Shown in pieces: positions 32,496-43,948 of a stretch of 64,000 nucleotides of DNA. Source of the stretch: Fragilariopsis cylindrus CCMP1102. Its lineage: Eukaryota; Bacillariophyta; Bacillariophyceae; Bacillariales; Bacillariaceae. The notes beneath the pieces are model-generated. The model saw only the letters and a program-made list of their open reading frames with translations, did no database searches and was not told the DNA's origin. Numbering within the stretch: position 1 is the stretch's first letter; every line of letters begins with the position of its first letter. A program made the translations under genes and the position numbers. The stretch is taken from positions 1 through 64,000 of the forward strand of contig FMBT01000365.1 in the NCBI GenBank assembly GCA_900095095.1. Reading direction: 5' to 3'.

Positions 32496-35400
32496 CTATA
32501 TATGTTTTATATGGGAGTTTTCTGTCAGATTTTGGTCTGGCCTGTGCAATAGTCTATATTGAAATTGACAGCCAGAGCTTGGAACATGGTGCACAACACA
32601 GTTTTTAATCTGGTGATCAGCTATCGAATCTGATCTAAACCATCTTGTATTGTCCAGCGTACTATTCCCCGCTTCCGTTGACTCTGGAATAGTTGTAGGA
32701 TGCACCAGAAGTATGATTCTGAACGACATTGAGTCAGTCCAATTATGCGATTGTAGCCCCTCGAGTTTACCTGAACTACAAATCATATCCCGTAGCTCTC
32801 TTTTCAATACCGAAGACACAACATCGAAAGCGTTTTTACCCGAAGAAAACGAGAGCGAAAACTGTTCAAATGTGATCATCTTGGTCTGGTCATAAATTTC
32901 AACCAGTAGCTCATCCGACCGTCTTCCCCCGCAATCGTCGTCGTTGTTGTCAAAAATAGCCGGTACGATGACTTGCAATGCTTCTCTAATGTAAGCTGCA
33001 ACACCAGGATGGCGATTAATTTTGCATTGAGCACCAATATACCGCGTCGAGCAAAATGTATCACCTGGATAAACTCTTCGACGGTAAAGTATTTGATGGA
33101 TGAAAATCTCTAATGTGTCTTTCCAGAGAGTTCGTACCGCCGATATCTCGTTGGCCGTAACTCCTTTCAAGTCTTTTCTATCTATTATTTGATTCTTTTC
33201 TAAATTCGTGTTCGAATCCTCTTCCCCGAGGATTTGTTTATTGATACTGACGCTTTGCATTCCTTCATCCTTTCCTTCATTTGTATTCCTTGCATAAGTA
33301 GATTTTCTTCGTTTCGTTTTCAAATGCGAATTATATAGCTCCGATGTCGATTTTCTTGATCGTCGATGGTTGGAAATTTTTGTTCGCGACGTGCGTTGTG
33401 ATAAAACGCCTACCTGTCGGGTGTCTTGATTAACCACCTGAAGTTTGATTTCAAGCGGAAGTTTTTCCAGCTGCGTGAGGGATATGCCTGTTCTCTCTTG
33501 ACCCGATTTTACTGCCGCTAGCTTCATCATCTTTTCAAGTCGGTTTGCAGAAACCGATTGACATAATTGGTCTCACTATTCACGACGTGGCTGATGTGTG
33601 CGTTGTTCATATTAATGCTTTCTTCTATGTCACCAGACTCCGCTTTCTTCATTCTGGAAACGATTTGTCGCTGGAGTTCGATAGGTAGCGCCTCAACCTG
33701 ACTCATATGTATTTGGCTCATTGGAGGTAATTCAATGAGTGGTGGATCATCATCCCTAAAATTGCGTCACCCGTAACGTCTTGTTCAATGTCGATTTTAT
33801 CTATCTCGTTGTTCGATTCTTCTATAAATGACAGCGTATCATTTATTACGGGAGACTCGTACACGGCTTCATCGGTTTTTTCACTTTGCTTACTCGACCT
33901 GATGTTGTGATCAACATTTCCCATATCAATACTTTTCTGTAACCAATGTTGCATCCCAGTGACATTCATTTGATTCTCGGTGGCATTATCATTTTCAAGG
34001 CTACTTATTATAATACCCATACCACGAATATCGTTAATATCTCCAATATCGAATTCTTGTAATAGACTCAGACCAACTTTCTTGAATATTTTAGCATCTC
34101 TTGTAGCTACATTCCCTGAAAGACCCCTGATTTTGGAAAGGCTGTTACAGGAGCCATGACCCAGAAATTTCGACGGCTCTGTAGACCCTTTCTTCCGCTG
34201 CTTGATCTTTAGTGTTAGTCGTTTCCCTCTGACAGAAATTCCTTCCATGCGCTTTTCAACTTCCCTAGCAAGACCTTCCATGAAATGGTCAATTCCATAC
34301 GGTCCATCAAATCTCACTCCGTAGTTGCATTCTGCTCCTATTGTCTTTCGTTCTACAGGTGTAATAGACCTATTATCCTTGCCTTGAGTGAAATCATAAA
34401 TTTTCTTACCAGTGCCGGATCCTAAGATTCGAATCAATTCGCTTTCTCCTCTCGATCCCAAATCCCATATATCCTGAACAGTCACAAGTCCTTCTTTTTC
34501 TAATTTGGTTTCTGTTCGCCGACCAATTCCATGCAAATCTCGCAGTTTCAATTCTTTTAACAGTTCTTCGTAGTCCCGGACGCAATAGGCTTTATTTGGT
34601 TTGACTTTATCCGTTCCCAACTTCGCCAAAAACTTGTTACATCCATACCAATAGACGCAGTACATTGTGTTGCGTTAAAAATTTCAGTCCGAACCGATTC
34701 TGCTAATTGAATGCGTAGTCGTATAGATTCTCCAAAACATTAGGATCATCAAAATACAGTTCTACATAAGCTTCGTCGCAGGAAACAACTTCGACATTAC
34801 CTCGATGGTTTTCTGAGGTGATCAAGCGATCTAGAATCTCTAAAACTTGCTGACTGACTTCTTCGTACCCCTTAAAGTCGTAGCTCAAGACAATAACTTC
34901 AGGACAGAGTTCCTTCGCTCGTCCTAGAAACATTCCTTTTTTGATTCCATAATTGCGGGCTACATAATTACACGTTGCACATTCTGAGGAAGAGTTCTTG
35001 GGAACATGAGTTGACTTCTCATAGGAGAGATCAAGCATGGCATTGCCATGACCATCGTCGTTGTTTTGCTCATCGTTGCCACGTTTTCCGTGATGTGAAA
35101 TGACAACAGGTTTATCACGGTATTGAGGATAGTTTCGAAGGGCAACTGCCGCAAAGAAACAATCCATATCGACGTGGAAGATGAGCCGCTTTGTATTAGA
35201 GGAATGCTTATGAGACATATTGTTGGGATGATGCGTGGATGATGTTCGTTGTTTGAAACTCCCAATGAAACTCAATCGAGAGGATGCAAAATAAGAATCA
35301 AGAAAATTTGGATCAGTACCTACGTTTCTGACTTTGCCATCGATGTATCTATTGTCCTTTCTTATCTGTCGTGTCTGGTTGCTTGAGTGTCCCTTTCTCA

Positions 35401-36821
35401 ATAACATTACCATGACCAACTTTGATTGGCGATTGATGACGAGTTGGTTCCTTCGATGAATATGGACTAAGGTAATCATTTTGATGATGTTGCTGATTAT
35501 TACGTTCCATCCCTGACTTTTCTGGTGACGAAGTTTTTGAGTATCTTTGTGAGTCTTTTTGTTTTTGAAAAATCGATTGTATTCCCATCTGTAGCTGATC
35601 CTTATGTTCAACGAGAAGATAATTCCCAAATGGCAACAGCTTTCCCTCACGAACACTATCGACAATCCATGTTGGACGACACACTGGCCTCGGTTGTTTT
35701 TGTCTCTTATAGGCCTCGGCCTTAGCCATCTTATTAAATTTTTTGGTAATTCAATTCGCGTTGAAAGGTAGTACAATTAGTTTCAAAAAAAGTGACTAAA
35801 ATGAAATTAAATAAATTGAAGATATCATACTAGTAGCGCAAAACCTTTCGTGCCAACTTACCGACAGTTGTTCTGCAATGATATGTGTAACACGCACAGT
35901 TTCGTATGTCTCGTAGTCACCACCATGCTTTTGTAGGAGACGTTTAATTGTTTCTGTATCAGGATTTGTGTAGCCAGCAACTTTCACGACGACCCCATAA
36001 AAGAATAAATCTGGTCGTGATTTTCGTAGACTTTTTGGTGAAGAAGAAGGAGAGGTGATTATTTGTGTTGTCGTTTTTTCTTCTTCGTCGATCGGAGAAG
36101 AGGCTATGGTCGATTTCGTTTGCGGTTCCTGTTGTTGTACGGAAAGATCTTTAATATATTGAACATCATGATTAGAAGAATCCTTATCATTATCATCTGC
36201 CATTGAAAACATTCTAGCCAGTTCTGTTATGCTATCTTCCTCCACTGATGGTGGGATACATGCATCATGATTTTGGTTTTCTTCCTGATCACTAGATTTT
36301 GTTTTTATTCTCTTTTTTCTCTCCAACCTTTTATTTCCTCGTCCATGACGTCTTTCTAATCGATGTATAATAGATTCCATCTTCGTTCTTTTCTTTTTCG
36401 GTCGTGAGTTTTCTATAGACTTAACACCCTCCACAAAACGTACAGTAGCAGCAGTACCATTCGTCCGGCTTCTTTTGTTATTGATATCACTAGCCGGAAA
36501 CGAAGAAATTAGATTTGAATTTTGTGTATATTTTGCAATAATTTCTGTTGCTGTTTGTGCCACCGTTGGTGTGGGCTTCATAGATCGTGATGATGTCGGA
36601 GACGACGAAGTCGTTCGGTTTGCGTCCGACGAGTCCTTAAGTGTTTCTGGTATTGGTGGTGGAGGGAGTACAAGTCCAAATTGTTCTCGTTGTCCCGCGA
36701 TTTTTAAGGCCATGTAGTTATGAAACGAATCTTCTCCAAAGGAACTACCACTGCCCGTCTTTCGACCAGCCTTTACAAGGTCGACATTCTCCGGTTGCAT
36801 CGATTTTGTGGGTTTTACCAT
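32496..36821 (-). CDS. REV1: REV1 Y-family polymerase fused to a REV7-type HORMA domain
   Basis: REV1 inserts dCMP opposite damaged bases; REV7 (MAD2B) is its HORMA partner in polymerase zeta. The N-terminus (36821 on) has a disordered region and a BRCT domain split by intron 35861-35730 (GTAAGT..AATAAG): VTHIIAEQLS joins MAKAEAYKRQ and RPTWIVDSVREGKLL. The polymerase follows: GTDPNFLDSYFASSRL, FHVDMDCFFAAVALRNYPQY, VVSCDEAYVELYF, LAKLGTDKVKPNKAY and RDLHGIGRRTE. Two ubiquitin-binding-like motifs (EALPIELQRQIV, EKLPLEIKLQVVNQ) precede the HORMA segment at about 33140-32529: FIHQILYRRRVYPGDTF, HPGVAAYIREAL. The usual REV1 C-terminal domain is not seen. The second ubiquitin motif and HORMA share one open frame. 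Five one-base frame steps interrupt the polymerase and linker. Confidence 0.85.
35730..35861 (-). other. Intron in REV1 BRCT domain
   Basis: GTAAGT donor, AATAAG acceptor, 132 nt, phase 0. Splicing rebuilds a continuous BRCT domain. Confidence 0.85.
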
Positions 36822-37244
36822 ATTGCTATAATTTTAAAATGTATCGATGTAATCTCAGCACTTCATGTCACAATAGCTCCTACTCCTACTACTAGCGGAG
36901 GATGATATAGTCCATCGTTGATTCTATTTGTACTGATAATGAAACTAACTTGTTTCTTTTCGCTTTTCTTATTTTGTTCTTGTTTTTCTAAAATTGAAAA
37001 TAAAAACAGAAACAATTGTAAATCAATTTTAACACTGGGCCAGTTTGATCAGAGTACTGATATAGCTCCTTATAGATTTGTGATGCCTTGATTGCCAATG
37101 AGAAATGGTACATTGTACATTAGATATATTTTATTGTAACTTAGAGGCATTGTACTGTATATATTTAAATAATATTGAAATATGGAGAAAAAAAGTTATC
37201 ACAATAATATATACTAAACTTGTCGTTTTCACGACGCAAGTATC
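36822..37244. other. Divergent intergenic region
   Basis: Shared promoter region of REV1 and the TrmB-like gene. No further feature is seen. Confidence 0.45.
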
Positions 37245-38388
37245 ATGTCATCACCAACGGCAAAACAATCCCCAACCTTCCAACTTTTCTCATCTAGCAG
37301 ACCTGTTGTCACAGCACTTTTATTGTTATTCTACAACTCCTTATTGACGCCGACGTCGACGTCGACGTATTTTATCACCGCGTTCACCCACCCATCGAAG
37401 TTGTCGTCATCGTCGTCGTGCAAAATAAGATGCAGGATACGTAAATCATTATCATCATGCAGTTCCGATCTTGATTCTACATTCGTCATCGATAACGACC
37501 AAGATAAAGCTGTGGTTGTGGTGGGGTTGCTCGAAAAGGATGATAGCGAATATATTAATTACTTGGTGGAAGAACGATCACAAGCTCGATGGCAGGGGAA
37601 TTATACAGGTGCTGATGTTTTGAGACATCAGATAACAAATTTTACCGGTATTCCCTCCGGATATGAGATATTCCTTCAAGATTTTCCTCGTAGTGTTGGT
37701 GGAAATTCAAAATGGAGTTTAGTACGTACAATGACAGGAAACGACGACGGACGACAAAACTACGACGAACAATATTTAACTAGTCCGACAGTCTTACAAC
37801 TAGCTCATGCTGCAATGGGATTTGTGATGAAAGAAAATCAACAAAAAATAGAGATAAATAATACTAAGCAACAACATCAACAACAGCTCAATAGAAATGA
37901 ATCGCTTGAGGCACTGGTGCAACAGGCAAAGAACCGATTAGAAAAGATCGAACAAGAAATGATCACACAATCGACTGATGACGATGATGACAATGATAAT
38001 GATAATGATGATGATCCGTATATAGGTTTTGGAAGATCAACAAAGAAAACAATGGTCCAGTATGAATTAGGAGGAAGAAAGGCGGCCGATGCAGCGTTTT
38101 GGTTTGCCTTATCAGGCATCAAGGATAAGGATCTATTTCATCGATTAGCTGAAATTGCCAAATGTGAGCTAAATCGTTTCGGACAACGACCATCGTGTCG
38201 AAGTAAGGATGTACATCAGATTTTAGAACGTTTTGCCGCAGCTGGATTAAGAAGCCACGAGGGTTTGGAAGCAGTTGCCCAAAAATGTCTGCTGCAGAAA
38301 CAACAACAACAACAAGATGATGATGGGCTATCGAAGATTGATAATGATATCAATGAAGTTAATCATCGAGAAAGTGCCGCTGATACCG

Positions 38389-38426
<38 letters not shown>

Positions 38427-39676
38427 CAGATCAAACATCACCAACATCAGCTAGAACACAATTACCTAAACTTGCACTCAGATCGATCCCTACTACTACT
38501 TTGGAAGTTCTCTACGAAGCAAAAGAAACAGCGAGCCTTTCTACACTCAGCTCAAAAACATTGGGAACAGTACCAAGAAACGACTACGGCTACAACACAA
38601 AAAATAGAATCAATAAGCTCAAACAAATATGAGGATGAAATACAAACCCTTTCCTCTGTTTCGACTCTCAAAGTTGGATCAAATGAAACTAACGTCGCCA
38701 TGTCTTCTTATGACTGGAATGAAATATTTGAAGACGCATCCCGTCCCTTGGTCATCGATGTCGGTTGTGGAATGGGTGTATCACTTTTGGGGTTGGCGTC
38801 TGCTTCTGATCAATCGGGTATAGAGTCGTCTCGTTTAATGTTGGGAGAAAACAATAATGGGGACGATCAAACAGAATTCTTGAAATGGTCTGATTGCAAC
38901 TTTGTCGGTGTCGATTTAGGTGCATTGGGGATTGGATATGGTCGTGGAGTAGCTCATCGCTGGAATTTGCATGGGCATCTTCATTATGCTGTTGATGCCG
39001 CCGAAGATTTCTTTCGGCATCTGCATTCATATCCAGGAGAGATTCGCTGCTGTATGGTTCAGTTTCCGACGTGAGTAAAAAAAGGAAAAGAAAGAAAAAC
39101 TCGTTCTAGCGCTGCTTTGATATATAATGTCGTTCCCTTCCTTATCTGTCGTATTTTTGTTCACTTCGTCTTCTTTAAAATGAAATAAAACGATATAGAC
39201 CATTTCGACTGCAAACAAACAAGGACGGAGGTAATTCTCAGCTCCCTACATCGAAATATGATGGCTTTATGGTGACAGAGAAACTTTTAGAATTGATCCA
39301 TTCCAATTTACATCCCAAAAGAGGGAAGTTGCTCCTACAGAGCAACTGTGAAGATGTCGCGGTGTGGATGCGGAATCTTGCTTGCCAGAAAGTAGGATTT
39401 GCTGCTATAAACGACATCGATATTGACGATAATGACATCGATGTTGTGTCATCCTATACAGACAACGAAAGCGACTTTGTGTCGTCTCAACAAAGGATCC
39501 CCCAAAGAACCGTAGATTACGTAGCAATGGGTGGAGAACGAGCCGAAGGAGGAGGTTGGTTCCAGAGGGAAATCTTGCACAGTGAAGGAGCAACTGAAAC
39601 AGAAGTAGCATGTGCCATAAATGGTACTCCTGTACATCGTTGTCTGTTGAAGGTGCAGAAAAATGACAACTTTTAA
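37245..39676 (+). CDS. Plastid TrmB-like tRNA (guanine-N7) methyltransferase with extra N-terminal domain
   Basis: Exons 37245-39070 and 39199-39676 (intron 128 nt, GTGAGT..TATAG). A signal peptide ends in FITAFTHPSK, an ASAF-like plastid site. Residues about 100-135 (LVEERSQARWQGNYTGADVL) resemble the helical segment of cysteinyl-tRNA synthetases (R..AR....Y..AD..R). A helical region follows with Gln, Asn and Ser runs. The C-terminal third is a class I methyltransferase: PLVIDVGCGMGVSLLGLA, NFVGVDLGALGIGYGRG, NLHGHLHYAVDAAEDF and VQFPTPFRL, the F-P-x-P motif of TrmB enzymes forming across the splice junction. TrmB makes m7G46 in tRNA. A plastid tRNA-modifying role is reasonable inference. 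Confidence 0.8.
39071..39198 (+). other. Intron in TrmB-like gene
   Basis: 128 nt, GTGAGT..ATATAG, phase 2; splicing forms FPTPFRLQTNKDGG. Confidence 0.9.
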
Positions 39677-39723
39677 AACTTTCAGAAGAGTCAGCCTAAT
39701 TCTAAAAAAATTCGCTAGAAATT

Positions 39724-41250
39724 TTACTCTACATTGTCTATTAAGTCGGGTTGAGAATCACTTCCCTTAGTCTGGCTCAAGGATGTAAAAAAACCTCCAT
39801 TTTTCAACATGGGTACAAGACCAGGAGATCCACTAAATAGACCTCCTATCGGTTTCCCCCCAATAAATATATGTGGTAACGAAGATTGGCCAGTCATTTT
39901 TAATAACGCCGCTCTTTTTATGGGACCATTTTCTGAAATTAGACCAGGTATCCATTCTTTCCCTAAAGAAATTTCCTTATAGTCCACATCGAGTCTATCT
40001 AATAGATCTTTTGTTTCAGATGAAAATGGTGACAGTTCATACGTGTATACTACTACAGGATCAGTATCGACTTCAGTTTTGATGACACGGATTGCTTCTT
40101 CGACGTTTTGTTGAAAATTATTATCAGCATCTTTTTCTCCTGCCTGTAGGGGGGCTATAGTTGAAAATATCGGTTTGAATAATGACATAACATTCGTTGA
40201 CGTCCATTCTAGTATTTCATTTGGTGGAGTCCAAAGAGCATAATTCTTGTACAAGTACTCAACAATGTCTTTACTATCTGGTATAGAAACTCCTGTATTA
40301 GGATCAATCAGATACGGACATTGTGTTGATCCACCAGTTATTGAAGCCAATTCATCACGACGGGGAGATTTTTTTCCGGCGCTGCGTAATTCGTAATTAA
40401 TATCCAATTCCGTTAAAACTTCACGAACAATTCTACAAAATTGATTCCCTTCATACGAATATAATATTAATGTTTTTTCGGGACGATTTACTGTATTGGG
40501 AGATGACGTAACAGATGATGATACCTGACTTCCTTTACCTAATCGTATCCATTCAGTGAGATACATTCCAGCAAGTTGAAGGTACTCTTTGAAAGTGTCA
40601 AGTTGGTCGTTGCTGTTGTTGTTAGCATCGAGGATTTGTTGTTGTTCTTGATCAACAAAAGATTCATCCAAAAACTTCAAGATATCTTCAGTCCCTTCAA
40701 TCGTCAGATACTCTTCTTCTTCTGATACTTCTGCTACCAACACGGGAATCAAAAATCTCTTACAATTAATTGGTAAAATTGAAGCAATCGAATTGGTGGC
40801 TGATGGAATGACTTGTTCTACTACAAGATCCAATTCGGTAATTTTTTCTCGTACTGGACGACATTCCTTCGAATTTTCGACGTCGTATAATTTGACGAGT
40901 CGAACGTTATTGTTGCTAATAATATTGCTGGAAACGGTCACTCCATTAGGAAGACGAAAAATTGATGCTAATCCAGAAGTGAAGACATCAAAAGAATTCG
41001 GAACACTCATATAAAGTCGGCGGCGGCGACGTGTAGTAGTAGTAGTAGTAGTACTTTGTCTGTTGTGGTGCATTGCTCGTGATTTTTCATATATAATTGC
41101 TTTGTTTGAAAAGTCAATCGTTGAAAAGGCCGTTGTCACTGTCATCATCTTCATCGGCACAGGGCAATAACTGCTACTTCCGAGAATAATGATAATGATA
41201 TTTGTTATAAAAAAGAAATTCATAGTAGTGTGGTGGAAATATTGCATCAT
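39724..41250 (-). CDS. Plastid protein with two GST-N-like folds and a glutaredoxin-like fold, CxxC sites degenerate
   Basis: Single exon, 508 residues. The N-terminus has a hydrophobic signal followed by VTTAFSTIDFSN, an ASAF-like plastid site. Three thioredoxin-fold modules follow. Module 1 is VRLVKLYDVENSKECRPVRE (about residue 115). Module 2 is LILYSYEGNQFCRIVREVLT (about 258), with STQCPYLIDPNTGVSIPDS, as in plant chloroplast GST-N-domain proteins. Module 3 is VVVYTYELSPFSSETKDLLD (about 397), with SLPHIFIGGKPIGG, a glutaredoxin. The places where CPFC or CPYC is expected read SKEC, NQFC and SPFS, so classical dithiol chemistry looks lost. A plastid redox-sensor or binding role is inference. 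Confidence 0.8.
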   Translation of the reverse strand: MMQYFHHTTMNFFFITNIIIIILGSSSYCPVPMKMMTVTTAFSTIDFSNKAIIYEKSRAMHHNRQSTTTTTTTRRRRRLYMSVPNSFDVFTSGLASIFRLPNGVTVSSNIISNNNVRLVKLYDVENSKECRPVREKITELDLVVEQVIPSATNSIASILPINCKRFLIPVLVAEVSEEEEYLTIEGTEDILKFLDESFVDQEQQQILDANNNSNDQLDTFKEYLQLAGMYLTEWIRLGKGSQVSSSVTSSPNTVNRPEKTLILYSYEGNQFCRIVREVLTELDINYELRSAGKKSPRRDELASITGGSTQCPYLIDPNTGVSIPDSKDIVEYLYKNYALWTPPNEILEWTSTNVMSLFKPIFSTIAPLQAGEKDADNNFQQNVEEAIRVIKTEVDTDPVVVYTYELSPFSSETKDLLDRLDVDYKEISLGKEWIPGLISENGPIKRAALLKMTGQSSLPHIFIGGKPIGGLFSGSPGLVPMLKNGGFFTSLSQTKGSDSQPDLIDNVE

Positions 41251-41691
41251 CTTTCGAATTAATAAGAGTCGCGTATTATATGATTACTGTGAAGTAACAA
41301 TAAAACTACTACTCCATATTTCTATCCCTTCGATTATATCAGTGTATACTTTGATCTTGTTGTTACGTTGCTTCAACAAGAGTGATTGAATTGAAAGGAG
41401 AAATCTCGAGAGCTCTCAAGATACCATATTATATATAAGCTAAGTATTTAATTATAGAATATTTGAATCTCCCCCGAAATACCATTACCCCATTTTGTCA
41501 TAAAATTGTATCTTTCTTTTACATTTTCAAAAGAGTGAAGAGGCGAGAGGCAGATCAAATTCGATAAGAGATAGCTAGTAAGACAAAAAAAACGACGCCG
41601 AATAAAATTGTGAGCCCTTCTCATAGTCATATTTGAGAAACCGGTATATTATTATCACCAAAATCCTATAACAACGATAACGTAAACGACC
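41251..41691. other. Divergent intergenic region
   Basis: About 440 nt between the thioredoxin-fold gene and MPDU1. No gene is seen. Confidence 0.45.
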
Positions 41692-42769
41692 ATGGTTGAA
41701 CTAACAGACATTCCCTTTGTAAAGGAGTTGGCAGAATGGATATGGGGAATAGATGCAACAAAATGTCTCTCGGAGGTACCTTTCATCAGCTCGTCGTGTT
41801 TTTCACAATTATTAACAAAGGCTGTTGGAGTTGCAATCATTTTTGGATCAATGTTAAATAAAGTTCCTATTATGCGTAATATGATCAATTCACAGTCGGC
41901 GGAAGGGATGTCTCGTAATTCTTTATACGGGGAATTAATAGTGTATGCAAATGTTGCTATGTACAGTCATCTGTTGGGTCATCCCTTTACTGCCTAGTGA
42001 GTTATTTTTATGCTACTGTTCTGTTATTGTTGTGTGATGAACTTGTTATAATGAACACGGAAAAGGATACTCATAAACTCTCTCTTTTACCTTAATTTTG
42101 AACATAATGTGCTTTTAATTTGCGACTCTTAATTATAAAATTATACAAATTAAATCTGAATACACAAAAAAAAACCGACTACACCTATTAACAACGACGA
42201 CGACGACGACGACGACTTCAAATAATGATCACCACCTGACCTGCTGATTCTACTACTACTACTACGTAATAAAAATTAGCGGAGAAAATGTTTCATTGCT
42301 GATACAAAATACTGCTCTGATCGTCATGACGTGGAATTTTCTAAGTAAGACGGATAGTCAGGTTCAATTAAAAGAAAAGTTCATGATAATAATCGGTTTC
42401 GTATTGTATTGTATAGGTTCATTAAATTTTCTTCCGAACGAATATCGACATTTATTAATGAGTACAACATGGCCTGTTATGCTGTTTTCACGTGGAAGTC
42501 AAATATATGAAACCTATACTGTTAAACATACAGGAAATTTATCCATCGTCACAACAAGTATGAGTTTAGTTGGAGCAGCAATTCGTATATTAACTACATT
42601 AAAAGAAACTGGTGATATGGTAGTTTTATCAGGATATATTCTATCAGGATCACTTAGTTTGATGATGTTTATCCAATATTGGATGTACCTGGTACGAACT
42701 AACGAACTTGCAAATAAGAAAACAACAGCAATGAAAGAGGACGAAAAGGAGTCCAAGAAAGATAAATAG
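41692..42769 (+). CDS. MPDU1: MPDU1/Lec35-like PQ-loop membrane protein
   Basis: Exons 41692-41996 and 42280-42769, intron 283 nt (GTGAGT..ATTAG) with a (GAC)n run. The 264-residue product has multiple hydrophobic helices and the two PQ-loop-like repeats: NKVPIMRNMINSQSAEGMSR and FSRGSQIYETYTVKHTGNLS. MPDU1 proteins are needed for use of dolichol-phosphate mannose and glucose in ER glycan and GPI-anchor assembly. The C-terminal tail is Lys-rich (KESKKDK), which fits ER-membrane retention. Family assignment is good; the ER role is from the family. Confidence 0.85.
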
Positions 42770-43948
42770 TAGTAGACTTACATATATAATATAAACAATA
42801 TATGAAAGAATATACACATCATAAATAATGAATAACTTCAGATCACATCACAAAAAGTGTTTTTGTTTGTTCAGGAAACAACAAGAATAGTGTGACACGA
42901 TATAAACAATAACTACTTGTAAGTGTAAATAAAATATCTTCTCTATTGGTTGAGAGGGAATGGAATATTCTTGTACTATATAGGAATAAGAATAGCGTTA
43001 CAAACTGAATATTCAGCATAACATAGAATAAAATTTGCCCTAAGTAGTGTCAATTCTCTTCATCATGAGTATCAGGATGTTCATATTCAATATGCTTCTA
43101 GCATTTGACAGCAGCAGCATTTAAATAGACATATTTCATACATAATACTACACTAGAAGGCTGATATCATTTTCCCTAACGATTCACTTTGTGGAAACTG
43201 CATATTGACATTAGGTGTAGCAAGCAGAATAAATGAATGTTGTAGTCTGTTACTCTTTCTCGTCAAAATTGATGATGAGGATAGGGATAAAATAAACAGA
43301 GAAGCTGGGGAGGGGACAAAGAAAGCTTTCTCTTTCTTTATAAGCATTACATTAGATCTACTAGTGCAGTGTAGTTCACTTATACTATTACATAAGCATG
43401 TGATATTATATTCTTATTATGTCTATATCCTGACTGATTAAATAGTGCCTGAGAAATTGTTTCTTAAGCTTTAATGATACTTGTGCTGTTTTGGAGTTTT
43501 TCAGGACACATCAGTAGATTTAAGGTATGAATTCCTTGCTCTATTGTTATATCTTTTATGTAGCCTAGTTATGATATACTATTATTGTTATTAAACACAG
43601 TGGTATGGTGTTACAGCAATGCACTACATTTTCGGAAGCTTAATATCCCACTGTATCATAATATGATTTATTGTTATCATGAGTACCTTCATATCGTAGA
43701 TTGAAGTTAATTTATCAGATACCGGCAATTTTTTACCGATGAGATTATGGTAAATGATTGGCGTTGGGCTCACATACGTTTTGTTTTCATTTTACAGCAC
43801 AAACAAGAAATGGGGGCGCCATGAATTTTTTGTACGTACTATTCTCTCACCTCCGGCATTTCCCATTGCTATTGCTTGTAATCCCTACAAACATTCTTTA
43901 CACTCATCACTTTTTCATTTCTCTCGCAGATAATATACTTTTTCGACC
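42770..43948. other. Long AT-rich spacer
   Basis: About 1180 nt with only chance ORFs. A CTTTCTC/TTTCATTTCTC pyrimidine patch just before 43949 is probably the leader of the next gene. Confidence 0.45.

Noticed and set aside
32496-36821. Programmed ribosomal frameshifting in REV1
   Set aside because: The steps go in both directions, lack a common slippery motif and occur in unrelated genes of the window as well, so indel errors are simpler.
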